Positions 21,521-33,504 of a DNA stretch of 64,000 nt are shown piece by piece. The stretch is taken from assembly GCF_009650135.1 (NCBI RefSeq), contig NZ_CP045871.1, forward strand, positions 868,001-932,000, read 5' to 3'. A program made the translations under genes and the position numbers. Position 1 is the stretch's first letter. Each line of letters begins with the position of its first letter. The notes beneath the pieces were generated by a model. The model was not told the origin of the DNA. It saw nothing but the letters and a program-made list of their open reading frames with translations, and made no database searches. The DNA is from Litorivicinus lipolyticus (GTDB lineage Bacteria > Pseudomonadota > Gammaproteobacteria > Pseudomonadales > Litorivicinaceae).

Positions 21521-22673
21521 ATGCGTCCAGTTTGCGCTTAATGCGCTGCAGGGTCAGCCAGACCGCGCCAATCACCAACGGCACCAGTGCGGTCTTGACC
21601 AGTCCGGCGTTGGCCTTGTCGACCCAGGGCGCAATCGCGGCACTGAGTAAGCCCAGTGCGTAGTAGCTGATCGCCACCGTCGACAAGCCTTCGACCGTGC
21701 TTTGCAGGCGGATTTGACGCTGGGCCGTTTGTTTTAACGACGACAGCAGGGCGCTGTTTTGAGTTTCCAAATTCAACTGTAAGCGGGTGCGGACCAAATT
21801 GGCCCGGCGGCTGATGCTTTGGGCCAGCTCTTGGTGGCGACGCATCACGGTTTCGGAGGTGGCAATGGCCGGGGTCATACGCCTGCGCAGAAATTCAGTC
21901 ACGCTCGGAAGTTCACCCAGGCGCTGGTCGTCCAGGTCCAGTAAGCGCTGGAATACCAGGTCGTGATACGCCCGGCAGGCACTGACGCGCCAGTTCAATG
22001 ACTGCCACAGGGCATCTAATTCGTGTTCGTTGCGCTCCAGTAGCGCCAATTCAGTCGGGTCGCTGTCGCCGCGCTCAGCTTTGGCTATTGCCTGCAAAGC
22101 CGGGTGTGCGGCGCGCACCTTGTCCATCTGAATCAGGCTTAAGACACGGTAGGTTTCCACCTCCATCAGCATTTGCATGGCGCGACCGCGGCTGTCCGGG
22201 GTTTGTGGCTGGGTAAAGGCGTAGCGCCATTGGCACAGCCCCTGTGGGTCGATGGCAAAGTCGGTGGCGACCTGCAGTGTGCCGCCTAATAGGCTCGACG
22301 AGCTGGCGCCATGGGCTGCCAGCGCCGCAGCATCGGTGGCGACAAAGTGGGTCAGCACCAAAATGTCCATCGGCGCGGCGGCCAACCAGTCCGGTGCCAG
22401 CTCGGTGCCGCCTGGGGCGCGCCAGCTGATGGCCAGAAACTCGGTGTGCTGCTCGACCCGCAGGTCCAGTTGTCCGGACTGCAGCGTCCAGGCGCCGGCA
22501 GTGGGCTTTGGCGGCAGGGGAGGAATGTTGAGCTGTAGCCAGGCCCACACCGCGGCCAATTGGTCGGGGCTGGTCTGGACGCACATCAATAGAATCGGCC
22601 AGTCGGCGTCAAACCGAGGGAAGGGCCGGGCGTGCAGTTCGGCGTGCGCGAGTTGTCGTAGTTGATCGGTCAT
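21519..22673 (-). CDS. DUF3422 family membrane-associated protein
   Basis: 384 residues from ATG 22673 (MTDQLRQLAHAELHARP). The HAELHARPFP opening and the C-terminal block LRTRLQLNLETQNSALL...RLQSTVEGLSTVAISYYALGLL identify DUF3422 (COG4949). A long helical, coiled-coil-like region precedes two C-terminal transmembrane helices, so it is probably anchored in the inner membrane with a large cytoplasmic part. The function of the family is unknown. The frame is open further upstream, but those codons run into the infA terminator. Confidence 0.85.
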   Translation of the reverse strand: MTDQLRQLAHAELHARPFPRFDADWPILLMCVQTSPDQLAAVWAWLQLNIPPLPPKPTAGAWTLQSGQLDLRVEQHTEFLAISWRAPGGTELAPDWLAAAPMDILVLTHFVATDAAALAAHGASSSSLLGGTLQVATDFAIDPQGLCQWRYAFTQPQTPDSRGRAMQMLMEVETYRVLSLIQMDKVRAAHPALQAIAKAERGDSDPTELALLERNEHELDALWQSLNWRVSACRAYHDLVFQRLLDLDDQRLGELPSVTEFLRRRMTPAIATSETVMRRHQELAQSISRRANLVRTRLQLNLETQNSALLSSLKQTAQRQIRLQSTVEGLSTVAISYYALGLLSAAIAPWVDKANAGLVKTALVPLVIGAVWLTLQRIKRKLDA

Positions 22674-22702
22674 ATGATCATAGGCTACTGTTTTCCCGCC
22701 AA

Positions 22703-22731
22703 TAAAAAAACCGCCAGTCAAGGCGGTTTTT
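22703..22731 (-). terminator. terminator of infA
   Basis: ACCGCC-AGTCAA-GGCGGT with an A-run on one side and a T-run on the other, so it can end transcription in both directions. It lies 16 bases past the infA stop on the minus strand. Confidence 0.88.
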
Positions 22732-22747
22732 CATAGCGTACGGCGGT

Positions 22748-22966
22748 TTAGCGTGCGCGGTAGGTGATGCGGCCTTTGGACAGGTCGTAAGGCGTGACTT
22801 CGACCTTGACGCGGTCGCCAGTCAAAATACGGATGTAGTGTTTGCGCATCTTGCCGCTGATATGTGCGGTAACGGTGTGGCCATTATCGAGCTCGACACG
22901 AAACATCGTGTTCGGGAGCGTGTCGATGATGGTGCCATCCATTTCAATGCTGTCTTCTTTAGCCAT
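22748..22966 (-). CDS. infA: translation initiation factor IF-1
   Basis: A 72-residue OB-fold protein identical in size to E. coli IF-1. It contains MEFDGTI-like [20 protein letters not shown], then [20 protein letters not shown] and [13 protein letters not shown]. It binds the A site of the 30S subunit during initiation. Its place after clpA and before bpt/aat is typical of Pseudomonas relatives, but clpA is convergent with it here. Followed by its own terminator. Confidence 0.97.
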   Translation of the reverse strand: MAKEDSIEMDGTIIDTLPNTMFRVELDNGHTVTAHISGKMRKHYIRILTGDRVKVEVTPYDLSKGRITYRAR

Positions 22967-23019
22967 TTAATCCACCGGGTTTGTTGGTGCGCGGATTATC
23001 CACAGGCAGGGCACCTTGT

Positions 23020-23742
23020 TCAACTCTGACGCTCAAATCGGGCCCATTGTCGGCCAATTAACATCTCCAGCGGGGCATAATCGGTCTTGTAGTTCATTTT
23101 TGCGCAGTCTCGAATCCAATACCCGAGGTACAGGTAGTCCATGCCACGCGCTTGGGCGGCTTGAATTTGGCGCAAAATCGCCATCTGGCCAAGCGACAAA
23201 TGGTCAAGTTGTGGTTCGAAAAAGGTATAGACGGCGCTGAGGCCATGATCGGGTAATACGTCGACCACGCTGACGGCGATTAATTTGCCCTGGCCATCGC
23301 GGTAACAGGCGAAGCGCGTGTTAGGCCCCTCGATCATCAAAAAGGTTCGGAATTGCTCTGCGCTGGGCGGGTACATGTCGCCTTCACGGTGACGCGCATT
23401 GATGTAGTGGCTGTACAGCACATAGATCTCGTCGTCGATGTACGGCAGCTTCCACTCGCAGGTGACGTCAGCGGTGCGTTTTAGGGTGCGCTTAAAGCGC
23501 CGTGACCAGCGGAATGTGTTAACCGGAATGCGCACACTGATGCAGGCCTGGCAGCCGTCGCACTGGGGCCGATAAAAATACCGGCCACTGCGTCGAAATC
23601 CGATCAGAGTCAGCTGCTGGTAGTCGTCCTGCTCGATCTTGATGTCAGGATCGGCGAACAGTGTGGTCGCCTCTTGGCCGTCCAGGTAGCTGCATTCATG
23701 TGGCGCGGTGGCGAAAAAGCGCACGTCGTTGAGCGAGCTCAT
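23020..23742 (-). CDS. bpt: aspartate/glutamate leucyltransferase
   Basis: A 240-residue arginyl-transferase-like enzyme. In gammaproteobacteria and Vibrio, Bpt adds Leu from Leu-tRNA to N-terminal Asp or Glu, creating a primary destabilising residue. The conserved Cys pattern HECSYL and CDGCQACISVR is followed by the catalytic-domain signatures YLGYWIRDCAKMNYK and YAPLE. It starts 4 bases after the aat stop on the same strand. Confidence 0.93.
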   Translation of the reverse strand: MSSLNDVRFFATAPHECSYLDGQEATTLFADPDIKIEQDDYQQLTLIGFRRSGRYFYRPQCDGCQACISVRIPVNTFRWSRRFKRTLKRTADVTCEWKLPYIDDEIYVLYSHYINARHREGDMYPPSAEQFRTFLMIEGPNTRFACYRDGQGKLIAVSVVDVLPDHGLSAVYTFFEPQLDHLSLGQMAILRQIQAAQARGMDYLYLGYWIRDCAKMNYKTDYAPLEMLIGRQWARFERQS

Positions 23743-23746
23743 GCCA

Positions 23747-24448
23747 TCACCATTGGATCGCCGGGCGCGCCGGCCAGCTTGGGGGTGGTGATGACAGTTT
23801 GGCCTGGGGGCCGGTGTGTTGGGTCAAGGCGCGCAAGAAATCGACGCGCGGCATGGGCTGGGCGCCCAGGGACTGCAGGTGGTCGGTTTCGACCTGGCAA
23901 TCGATCCACTCAAACCCCCACCGGCCCAGCTGAGTGGCCAGGGTGACAAAAGCGGTTTTGCTAGCGTCCGAGACCTTTGTGAACATGGATTCTCCAAAAA
24001 AACAGCGCCCCATACAGATACCGTAGAGGCCGCCGACGAGTTCATTGCCCTGCCAAGCTTCAACACTGCGCGCCCAACCGGCCAAGTGCAATGCCCTAAA
24101 GGCGTCGGCCATGTCGTTCGTGATCCAGGTTTCGTCGCGTTGGGCACAGTGCTGCAAAACGCGATCAAAGGCTTGGTTAAAGGTCACCTCAAAGGTGCCT
24201 CGTTTTAAGGTCTTGGCCAGGCTGCGGCTGATTTTGACGTCACCTGGTCGCAGCACGAACCGGGGGTTGGGCGACCACCATAAAATCGGTTGGTCGTCGC
24301 TGTACCACGGGAAAATGCCGCCCTGGTAGGCGTCCAGCAGCCGCTGTGGCGCCAGATCCGCGCCCGCCGCCAACAACCCGTCCGGATCATCCAGCGCGGT
24401 GTTGGGATCCGGAAACCAGCGTTCGCCCGCGTCCAACCAGGGCAGCAA
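23747..24448 (-). CDS. aat: leucyl/phenylalanyl-tRNA-protein transferase
   Basis: A 233-residue transferase that adds Leu or Phe to proteins with N-terminal Lys or Arg. Signatures are FPDPNTALDDPDGLLAAGADL, GIFPWYSDDQPILWWSPNPR and LVGGLYGICMGRCFFGESMF. Together with Bpt, ClpS and ClpA it forms the bacterial N-degron pathway. It is tightly coupled to bpt, and its start is 3 bases downstream of the trxB stop. Confidence 0.96.
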   Translation of the reverse strand: MLPWLDAGERWFPDPNTALDDPDGLLAAGADLAPQRLLDAYQGGIFPWYSDDQPILWWSPNPRFVLRPGDVKISRSLAKTLKRGTFEVTFNQAFDRVLQHCAQRDETWITNDMADAFRALHLAGWARSVEAWQGNELVGGLYGICMGRCFFGESMFTKVSDASKTAFVTLATQLGRWGFEWIDCQVETDHLQSLGAQPMPRVDFLRALTQHTGPQAKLSSPPPSWPARPAIQW

Positions 24449-24451
24449 GGC

Positions 24452-25408
<957 letters not shown>

Positions 25409-25493
25409 CTAGTGGGGTCGAGCCCGCGGTTTTGATATGATTGTGGATTGAATTATGCGGTCGCGATCCGCAAGTTAAAAGGATTCTGTACCC

Positions 25494-28091
25494 TTGTCAT
25501 CCCAACCGACTTCTTCTCGTTCTCCGTTTCGCCGCCTGGGCCGTGACCTGTGGCTGGTCGTGGGCGTCGCTATGGCGGTCTGGTTGACGCTGGCACTGGC
25601 CACGTATGACCTCAACGATCCCGGGCGTTTCTACACCGGTTCAAATCAACCTGCGGCGAATGCCATGGGTGAGCTGGGCGCGTTGATTTCGGAACTGGCG
25701 CTGACGGCCTTTGGCTATTTGGCGTTTTTGCTGCCGCTGTTATTGACCTGGCACTGTGTCAGCGTGCTACGTGATCGTCGACTGATTGACCTCGCCGCGT
25801 TTGGCGGCTGGCTGAAATTACTCGGTTGGGCGCTGATCATGATGGGCGCCGGCGGGCTGTGTTCGTTGGCCTGGCTACCCGAGAGCGGCAGCCTGCCACC
25901 CGAAGTGACCGCCGGTGGCGCACTGGGGCGGGCGATTGCGATCGCCTGCGTCGGCCCAATGGGCTTTGCCGGTGGCGCCGTGGTGTTGGTCGCAATGACG
26001 GCGCTGGGTCTGACTTTGGCGTTGGCCGTGCGCTGGGTTCAGGTGTTCGAGATCATCGGCGCCGGGATCGAGCGGGCAGCGCGTAATCTGGCCGGCCGAG
26101 GCGGCGAAAAACCGCAGCACAACCTGGCCTTGAACCGTCATTGGTTGGCGCGTTTGAGTAATCCCTTAGGCGGGCTGTGGTCGCGTTTCGCCAGTCGAAC
26201 CCAGCGCGCCAAACGCAAAGAGACGACCCGCGGTCAAGCGATTGAACGGGTCCAGCAAAGCGATTTTGATCGACTTGATGATCACGAGATCACGGCCTTT
26301 GATGACGCACCCGAGCCATTGCCGCCCGAACTGGATGTGCCGTGGCAGGACGACCCGATCCCGGATTTTGACGTCGGCGAGGTGCTGCCATCGGTGAACT
26401 TTGATGCGGTGCCCGAGCCCGAGCCCGAACCGCGTGCACCGGCCCCAGTCATGACTGAACGCGTTGAACCGGTGATCGATGAGCCGGCGCCGATGCGCAA
26501 AGTCACCGCCTTCGACAAGGCTGACTTGGGCGTCAACACCGCGGCGCCGGATATTCGTTTGGACGCCGACGACAAGGCCGTCAACTATAAGATGCCGGGG
26601 CTGGAGCACCTGATCCGCCGCGATGATGATGATCGCGGCTTCAGTGCCGATGAGCTACAGACCATGGGCGACCTGCTGGAACAGCGCTTGGCTGAGTTCG
26701 GGGTCAAGGCCACGGTGACGGAGGTTCATCCGGGCCCTGTGGTGACGCGGTTTGAAATTCAGCCCGCGCCGGGCGTCAAAGCCAGCCGGATATCGAACTT
26801 GGCGAGTGACTTGGCGCGCTCGTTGGCGGTCGCAGCGGTCCGTGTGGTCGAGGTTATCCCCGGCAAATCCGTGGTCGGCGTTGAAATTCCCAACAGCCAC
26901 AGGCGCATTATTCGTCTGCGCGAGGTGGTCGCCTCGGACGCCTTTACCCTGGCCGACAGCCCGATGACGATGGCCCTGGGCCACGACATTTCCGGCGAAG
27001 CGGTGGTCGCCAACCTGGCTAAGATGCCGCACCTGTTGGTTGCCGGCACCACCGGCTCGGGCAAGTCAGTCGGCGTTAACACCATGCTGGTGTCGATGCT
27101 ATACAAGGCCGGTCCCGACGAAATCCGGATGATCCTGGTGGATCCGAAAATGTTGGAGCTTTCGGTGTACGAGGGCATCCCGCACCTGTTGGCGCCGGTC
27201 GTCACGGACATGAAAGAGGCGGCCAACGCGCTGCGCTGGTGTGTCGGCGAGATGGAGCGTCGTTACAAACTGATGGCCGCGGCCGGGGTGCGTAACCTGG
27301 CGGGATTCAATAAGAAAGTCACCGATGCGCGCGCCGCCGGCACGCCGATGCTGGACCCACTGTGGACCCCGGACAACGCCGGCGTCGGCCAGCCGACCGC
27401 ACCGGAATTGGAAACCTTGCCCTACATTGTGGTGGTCATCGACGAGTTCGCCGACATGATGATGATCGTCGGCAAAAAGGTTGAACAGCTGATCGCTCGT
27501 ATCGCTCAAAAAGCGCGTGCCGCCGGCATCAACATGATCCTGGCGACTCAGCGCCCGTCGGTCGACGTGATTACCGGTCTGATCAAGGCCAACGTGCCGA
27601 CCCGTATGTCGTTCCAGGTGTCCTCGAAAATTGATTCGCGCACGGTCTTGGACCAGGGCGGCGCGGAACAATTGCTGGGCCATGGCGACATGTTGTTCTT
27701 GCCGCCGGGGACTTCGTTGCCGGTGCGTGTGCACGGTTGCTTGGTCGAGGACGACGAAGTGCACCGGGTTGTCGAGTATTGGAAAACACAGGGCGCACCG
27801 GATTTGATTCCGGATATTTTGACCACCTACGAAGAGGGCGAGGGTGGCGCGTCCAGCGGCGGCGACGGTGACGGCAATGCCGAGGAATCGGACCCGCTGT
27901 ATGACCAGGCCGTCGAATTCGTACTCGATTCGCGCCGGGCGTCGATTTCCGCGGTCCAGCGCAAGCTCAAAATTGGCTACAACCGCAGCGCCCGCATTAT
28001 CGAAGCGATGGAATTGGCCGGGCTCGTGACCTCGATGGGCAGCAACGGCCAGCGCGAAGTGATTGCACCCAAACCGAGGCGGCACGAATGA
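25494..28091 (+). CDS. ftsK: DNA translocase FtsK
   Basis: 865 residues from a TTG start with AAAGGA upstream. Four hydrophobic segments in the first 200 residues anchor it at the division septum. A short acidic/proline linker follows (E. coli FtsK is 1329, with a much longer linker). The motor has Walker [11 protein letters not shown] near residue 520, and the C-terminal gamma winged-helix domain contains [22 protein letters not shown]. It pumps chromosome ends and activates XerCD at dif. The lolA start overlaps its stop. Confidence 0.96.
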   Translation: MSSQPTSSRSPFRRLGRDLWLVVGVAMAVWLTLALATYDLNDPGRFYTGSNQPAANAMGELGALISELALTAFGYLAFLLPLLLTWHCVSVLRDRRLIDLAAFGGWLKLLGWALIMMGAGGLCSLAWLPESGSLPPEVTAGGALGRAIAIACVGPMGFAGGAVVLVAMTALGLTLALAVRWVQVFEIIGAGIERAARNLAGRGGEKPQHNLALNRHWLARLSNPLGGLWSRFASRTQRAKRKETTRGQAIERVQQSDFDRLDDHEITAFDDAPEPLPPELDVPWQDDPIPDFDVGEVLPSVNFDAVPEPEPEPRAPAPVMTERVEPVIDEPAPMRKVTAFDKADLGVNTAAPDIRLDADDKAVNYKMPGLEHLIRRDDDDRGFSADELQTMGDLLEQRLAEFGVKATVTEVHPGPVVTRFEIQPAPGVKASRISNLASDLARSLAVAAVRVVEVIPGKSVVGVEIPNSHRRIIRLREVVASDAFTLADSPMTMALGHDISGEAVVANLAKMPHLLVAGTTGSGKSVGVNTMLVSMLYKAGPDEIRMILVDPKMLELSVYEGIPHLLAPVVTDMKEAANALRWCVGEMERRYKLMAAAGVRNLAGFNKKVTDARAAGTPMLDPLWTPDNAGVGQPTAPELETLPYIVVVIDEFADMMMIVGKKVEQLIARIAQKARAAGINMILATQRPSVDVITGLIKANVPTRMSFQVSSKIDSRTVLDQGGAEQLLGHGDMLFLPPGTSLPVRVHGCLVEDDEVHRVVEYWKTQGAPDLIPDILTTYEEGEGGASSGGDGDGNAEESDPLYDQAVEFVLDSRRASISAVQRKLKIGYNRSARIIEAMELAGLVTSMGSNGQREVIAPKPRRHE

Positions 28092-28699
28092 CGCGCGCAC
28101 TGTGGCTGGTGTGTTGGCTGTGGGCCGGGCCGGCATGGGCGGATGCGGCGGTAGCGTTGGACCAGCGCCTGGGCGCGATTACCACATTAAGCGCCAGTTT
28201 CACCCAGCTGGCGCGTGATGCAGGGGGCCGTCAGATCCAGTCAGTGCCCGGGTCGATGGCGCTGAAGCGGCCGAACTTGTTGGCGTGGCAAACACAGGAT
28301 CCGATCCCGCAACGGATCGTCAGCGACGGCCAGTCGCTGTGGATTTATGATGTCGACCTGGAACAGGTCACCCGCGAGCCGGCCTCAAGCCTATTGAACA
28401 CGCCGGCGGGCTTGCTGTTGAATCTGGACTCAAGCGCGCTCAGCGAGCGCTTTGAGGTCAGCCAAAGCCAGGTGCGCGAAGGGATTGACAGCTTTACGCT
28501 GATTCCGCTGGACGAACAGATCTACCAGATGATCGTGATCGAGTTCGCCGGCGCGCTGCCGGTGTTACTCGGGGTGCTGGATTCGACCGGTCAGCAAACC
28601 CGCATTACCTTGCGCGAGGTCCAGCTCAACCGCGACATAGATGATGCGCGCTTTGAATTCACGCCGTCAGCGGATGTGGACCTGATCGATGCGCGCTGA
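28088..28699 (+). CDS. lolA: outer-membrane lipoprotein carrier LolA
   Basis: 203 residues with a signal peptide ending near AWADA, so it is periplasmic. LolA takes lipoproteins from LolCDE and hands them to LolB. The conserved start of the mature protein is [14 protein letters not shown], followed by [15 protein letters not shown] and the [14 protein letters not shown] strand. It overlaps ftsK by 4 bases and rarA by 1 base (TGATG), indicating a translationally coupled operon. Confidence 0.94.
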   Translation: MTRALWLVCWLWAGPAWADAAVALDQRLGAITTLSASFTQLARDAGGRQIQSVPGSMALKRPNLLAWQTQDPIPQRIVSDGQSLWIYDVDLEQVTREPASSLLNTPAGLLLNLDSSALSERFEVSQSQVREGIDSFTLIPLDEQIYQMIVIEFAGALPVLLGVLDSTGQQTRITLREVQLNRDIDDARFEFTPSADVDLIDAR

Positions 28700-29985
28700 T
28701 GACTGACCTGTTTGGTGCGCCCGACCCGGTTGGCCAGCCATTGGCGGCGGCGCTGCGCCCACAGTCGCTTGACCAGGTCGTCGGGCAGCATCATCTATTG
28801 GGCCCGACTGGGCCGTTAACCCAGCTGTTGGCCAAGGGGCACTTGCCGTCGTTAATCCTATGGGGCCCGCCGGGTGTCGGCAAAACCACGCTGGCGCGTT
28901 TATTGTGCGACCAAGTCGACGCGCAAATGTTGACCCTGTCGGCGGTCACCAGCGGCGTTAAAGACATTCGCGCGGTGGTCGAGCAGGCCAAGCAAGGCCA
29001 GGCCATGGGTCGGCGGACGGTGCTGTTTGTCGACGAGGTCCACCGCTTCAATAAATCCCAGCAGGACGCGTTTTTGCCCTGGGTTGAGGAGGGCGTGCTG
29101 ACCTTGATTGGTGCGACCACCGAAAACCCGGCCTTTGAATTGAACGCGGCGCTGCTGTCGCGGGCTCGGGTCATGCCCCTGAAGTCACTGGTCGCGGCGG
29201 AATTGAACACCTTGCTGGATCGGGCGCTGGCAACCCAAGACGTGCGCATTGACGACGCGGCGCGTGGCGCATTGATCGCGGTGGCCGACGGTGATGCGCG
29301 GCGTTGCCTCGGTTTGGCAGAATCGGCGATGGATTTGGCCGTCGAGGGTGGCATTGATTTGGCGACCTTGGAGCCGCTGCTGTCAGGCAGTGTGCGCCGC
29401 TTTGATAAGGGCGGGGACGTTTTTTATGACCAGGTCAGTGCGCTGCATAAATCTATCCGTGGCTCCAGCCCGGACGGCGCGGTGTATTGGTTGGCGCGCT
29501 TAATCGATGCCGGTTGCGACCCGCTGTACCTCGCTCGGCGGTTTGTGCGCATGGCCAGTGAAGACATCGGCAATGCCGAACCTCGGGCGTTACAGATTGC
29601 CATGGATGCCTATCAGGCGACCGAGCGGTTGGGGTTGCCGGAGTGCGACATGGCGTTGGCCCAAGCGGCGATATTTTTGGCCAGCGTGCCCAAATCCAAC
29701 GCCGTGTACGTCGCCTATAACGCCGCCAAGGCGCGTGTCGAGGCGGGCGGCAGCGACGAGGTTCCGAATCACCTGCGCAACGCCCCGACCAAGCTTGCCC
29801 GCGACATGGGCCACGGCGCCGAATACCGTTATGCGCATGACGAACCGGACGGCTATGCCGCCGGCGTCAATTACTTGCCCGATGGCGTCCAGGACCGGTT
29901 TTACCAGCCGGTCCCGCGCGGTTTGGAAATCAAAATTGGCGAGCGCCTGGCGCGCTTGCAAGCACGGGATAAACAGCAGCCATGA
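28699..29985 (+). CDS. rarA: replication-associated recombination protein RarA
   Basis: A 428-residue AAA+ ATPase of the RarA/MgsA/WRNIP1 family acting at stalled forks. RPQSLDQVVGQHHLLG opens the protein, Walker A is GPPGVGKTT near residue 56, Walker B is LFVDEVHRF, and sensor 1 is IGATTENPAF. The C-terminal tetramerisation part includes SIRGSSPDGAVYWLARL and YLPDG. The ftsK-lolA-rarA order is a gammaproteobacterial hallmark. Confidence 0.96.
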   Translation: MTDLFGAPDPVGQPLAAALRPQSLDQVVGQHHLLGPTGPLTQLLAKGHLPSLILWGPPGVGKTTLARLLCDQVDAQMLTLSAVTSGVKDIRAVVEQAKQGQAMGRRTVLFVDEVHRFNKSQQDAFLPWVEEGVLTLIGATTENPAFELNAALLSRARVMPLKSLVAAELNTLLDRALATQDVRIDDAARGALIAVADGDARRCLGLAESAMDLAVEGGIDLATLEPLLSGSVRRFDKGGDVFYDQVSALHKSIRGSSPDGAVYWLARLIDAGCDPLYLARRFVRMASEDIGNAEPRALQIAMDAYQATERLGLPECDMALAQAAIFLASVPKSNAVYVAYNAAKARVEAGGSDEVPNHLRNAPTKLARDMGHGAEYRYAHDEPDGYAAGVNYLPDGVQDRFYQPVPRGLEIKIGERLARLQARDKQQP

Positions 29986-30335
29986 TGTGGATTAGTGTCG
30001 CCCTCGGCGGCGCCCTTGGCGCGGTCATGCGCTACGGCTTGGCCCAGGCCATTCGCGGTCCGCTGGCGACCTTGTCGGCGAATGTGATCGGTTGTTTCGC
30101 GATGGGCGTGCTGTACGTGTGGCTGGCCCAGCGTGGTGACGTATCGGACGCCACCCGGGCATTTTTAATGACCGGGCTACTGGGTGCGCTGACGACTTAC
30201 TCGACCTTTAGCCTGGAGACCCTGCAAATGTGGCAATCCGACCGGATTGGCGCGGCAATGGGGTACGCCGGTGGCACGCTCTTGCTATCATTGGCGGCGT
30301 GCGCGGCGGGTGCTTGGCTGGCGCGCTCGATTTAA
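29982..30335 (+). CDS. crcB: fluoride channel CrcB/Fluc
   Basis: A 117-residue, four-helix membrane protein that exports fluoride as a dual-topology dimer. GGALGAVMRYGL and GALTTYSTFSLE (with the Phe and polar track residues) are family signatures. The start overlaps the rarA stop. No fluoride riboswitch is visible, as expected for a gene inside an operon. Confidence 0.94.
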   Translation: MMWISVALGGALGAVMRYGLAQAIRGPLATLSANVIGCFAMGVLYVWLAQRGDVSDATRAFLMTGLLGALTTYSTFSLETLQMWQSDRIGAAMGYAGGTLLLSLAACAAGAWLARSI

Positions 30336-31634
<1,299 letters not shown>

Positions 31635-31640
31635 CGCCGC

Positions 31641-32348
31641 TTGGATCTAGTCTGGCTGGCGGCTGCGGCCGTTGTGTCTGCGACCATCACCGGGGCCATG
31701 GGCGTCGGTGGTGGCCTTGTCTTGATCGTTTTGATGGCACAGTTTGTGCCGCCCATTGTGCTAATTCCCTTGCACGCCTTTGTCATGTTGATGAGCAATA
31801 CCGGTCGCGCTTGGATTCAGCGCAAGCACGTGCGCTGGGCCTACGTGTGGCCGTTTTTGGCCGGCTCCGTCGTCGGCGTCGTGTTGATGGCGCCATTGGT
31901 GCGCTTTATGCCGACCACGGGCGGACAGTTGTTGCTCGGCTTGTTTGTCATTGGCATGACCTGGCGGCCGCAGTGGTTTCGTCTGCAGGCGTGGCTGCCA
32001 GCACTGTCCGGTGCCTTGACCAGCGCCCTGACCATGGTGCTAGGGGCGACCGGACCGCTGGTGATGTCGGTATTGCCCAAGGCCAACTGGCCAAAGCGCG
32101 AGATCGTCGGCACCCACGGCATGGTCATGACCTTTCAGCATGGGCTTAAGGCCGCTGCCTTTTGGTGGATGGGCTTCGATCCGATCGACTGGGGCTCAAC
32201 CTTGTTGGCGATGGGCGCCGGTTCCGTGGTTGGTAATGTGCTGGGGGCGCGGCTGCTGGGTCGGATACCCGAAGCCAATTTCAAACGCGCGCTGGATTGG
32301 TTGTTGACGCTGTTGGCGTTGCGCTTGATTGCCCAGGCGCTTGTTTGA
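31641..32348 (+). CDS. TauE/SafE-family membrane transporter
   Basis: A 235-residue protein with seven to eight hydrophobic segments, starting at TTG 31641, 6 bases after serS. ITGAMGVGGGLVLIVLM and the second-half repeat GALTSALTMVLGATGPLVM form the internal duplication typical of TauE/SafE (COG0730) carriers, some of which export sulfite or sulfoacetate. The substrate cannot be read from the sequence. It overlaps the next gene by 4 bases. Confidence 0.8.
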   Translation: MDLVWLAAAAVVSATITGAMGVGGGLVLIVLMAQFVPPIVLIPLHAFVMLMSNTGRAWIQRKHVRWAYVWPFLAGSVVGVVLMAPLVRFMPTTGGQLLLGLFVIGMTWRPQWFRLQAWLPALSGALTSALTMVLGATGPLVMSVLPKANWPKREIVGTHGMVMTFQHGLKAAAFWWMGFDPIDWGSTLLAMGAGSVVGNVLGARLLGRIPEANFKRALDWLLTLLALRLIAQALV

Positions 32349-33499
32349 TCCGAATTGTGCTGGCTTTCGCGGCCTTTATTTCCTTGGGCATGCCGGACAC
32401 CTTGTTGGGCGTTGGCTGGCCGTCGATGCACGCGGGCTTGGGTGTCGACCTGGATGCGGCGGGTTGGTTGGTGGTGGCCACGACCGGCGCCTACATCCTC
32501 AGCAGCCTGTGCGCCGGGCGCCTGATGCGCATCATGCGGCTGGGGCTGTTGTTGGGCCTCAGCGTTGGCCTGACGGCACTGGGGCTGTGGGTTTATTTGT
32601 GGCTGGATCAATTTGTCTGGTTGGTGCTCGCGGTCTTTGTCTGCGGGCTGGGTGGCGGCGCGGTCGACGTGGCGTTACAGCAATACGTCATTGAGCGCCA
32701 CGGTCCTGGGCTGATGCAATGGCTACACGCCAGTTTCGGCGTCGGAGTGACCCTGGGTCCGGCGCTGATGGCCGTGGCCTTAACCAGTGACAACGGCTGG
32801 CGCTGGGGCTATGCCGCGGTCGGCGCGGGCCTGATGGGCTTGGCGCTGGTGTTTATCCTCAGCGTACGGCTGTGGCCTAGTGTGGTGCCGCCGGACCAAC
32901 CGCGGGTGGCCTATCGTGAGGCGCTGTCGCATGCACCGGTGCGCCGCGCCGGTTTGATGTACGCCGTGTATGGCGGCTGCGAGCTCAGTATCGGACTGTG
33001 GGCGTTTAGTTACTTGACGGTTGGGCGTGGCTATGACGGCGCGCTCGCGGCGCTGTGGGTGAGCGGGTTTTGGGCGGCCTTTACCGGTGGCCGTTTACTG
33101 GCCGGGCCGGTCTCGCGCTATTGGGATCACTGGCGCATGGTGGCGGTCTCACTCAGTGTGGTTGTGGTCGGGCTTGGGGTGCTGGCCGTCGTTGGCTTCG
33201 AGGGCTGGGGCTTGGCGCTGATGGGGCTCGGGTTTGGGCCGATTTATCCGGCGTTGATGAGTGCGACGCCGCTGCGGGTCGGTCAACGCCTAACTGAGCC
33301 GGCGGTGGCGCTGCAAATTACCTTAAGTGCGGTTGGCGCGGGTGCCATCACCGCGGTCGTAGGGGTCTGGGTCGAGCGCGTTCCGGGGCAGGGGCTGTTA
33401 CTGGCGTTGCTGGGGATGGTGCTGGGGCTAGGGCTAATTGAGTGGCGACAGCGCCAGTCCGTGAAAAGCGCCGAACCACCGATCGGTGGTTCGGTCTAG
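32345..33499 (+). CDS. MFS transporter
   Basis: About 384 residues from TTG 32345, which overlaps the preceding stop (TTGA). Around twelve hydrophobic segments are visible. The fold signature between helices 2 and 3 is weak, but GMPDTLLGVGWPSM and QWLHASFGVGVTLGPALM are typical of a FucP/YbjJ-like branch of the major facilitator superfamily. The substrate is unknown; sugar uptake or efflux would fit the neighbourhood. Its coding end carries a perfect 24-bp palindrome. Confidence 0.75.
   Translation: MIRIVLAFAAFISLGMPDTLLGVGWPSMHAGLGVDLDAAGWLVVATTGAYILSSLCAGRLMRIMRLGLLLGLSVGLTALGLWVYLWLDQFVWLVLAVFVCGLGGGAVDVALQQYVIERHGPGLMQWLHASFGVGVTLGPALMAVALTSDNGWRWGYAAVGAGLMGLALVFILSVRLWPSVVPPDQPRVAYREALSHAPVRRAGLMYAVYGGCELSIGLWAFSYLTVGRGYDGALAALWVSGFWAAFTGGRLLAGPVSRYWDHWRMVAVSLSVVVVGLGVLAVVGFEGWGLALMGLGFGPIYPALMSATPLRVGQRLTEPAVALQITLSAVGAGAITAVVGVWVERVPGQGLLLALLGMVLGLGLIEWRQRQSVKSAEPPIGGSV
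33471..33494. terminator. 24-bp perfect palindrome, candidate bidirectional terminator
   Basis: The bases from 33471 to 33494 read identically on both strands (arms CCGAACCACCGA / TCGGTGGTTCGG). It lies inside the last codons of the MFS gene, 11 bases before the end of the convergent mtlK. As RNA it forms a stable hairpin of about 10 bp from either direction, without a T-run. Confidence 0.55.
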
Positions 33500-33504
33500 A
33501 GCCG

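Noticed and set aside
27099..28136. A 345-residue frame antisense to ftsK
   Set aside because: Overlaps the FtsK motor domain, which is strongly conserved. No motif or start signal.
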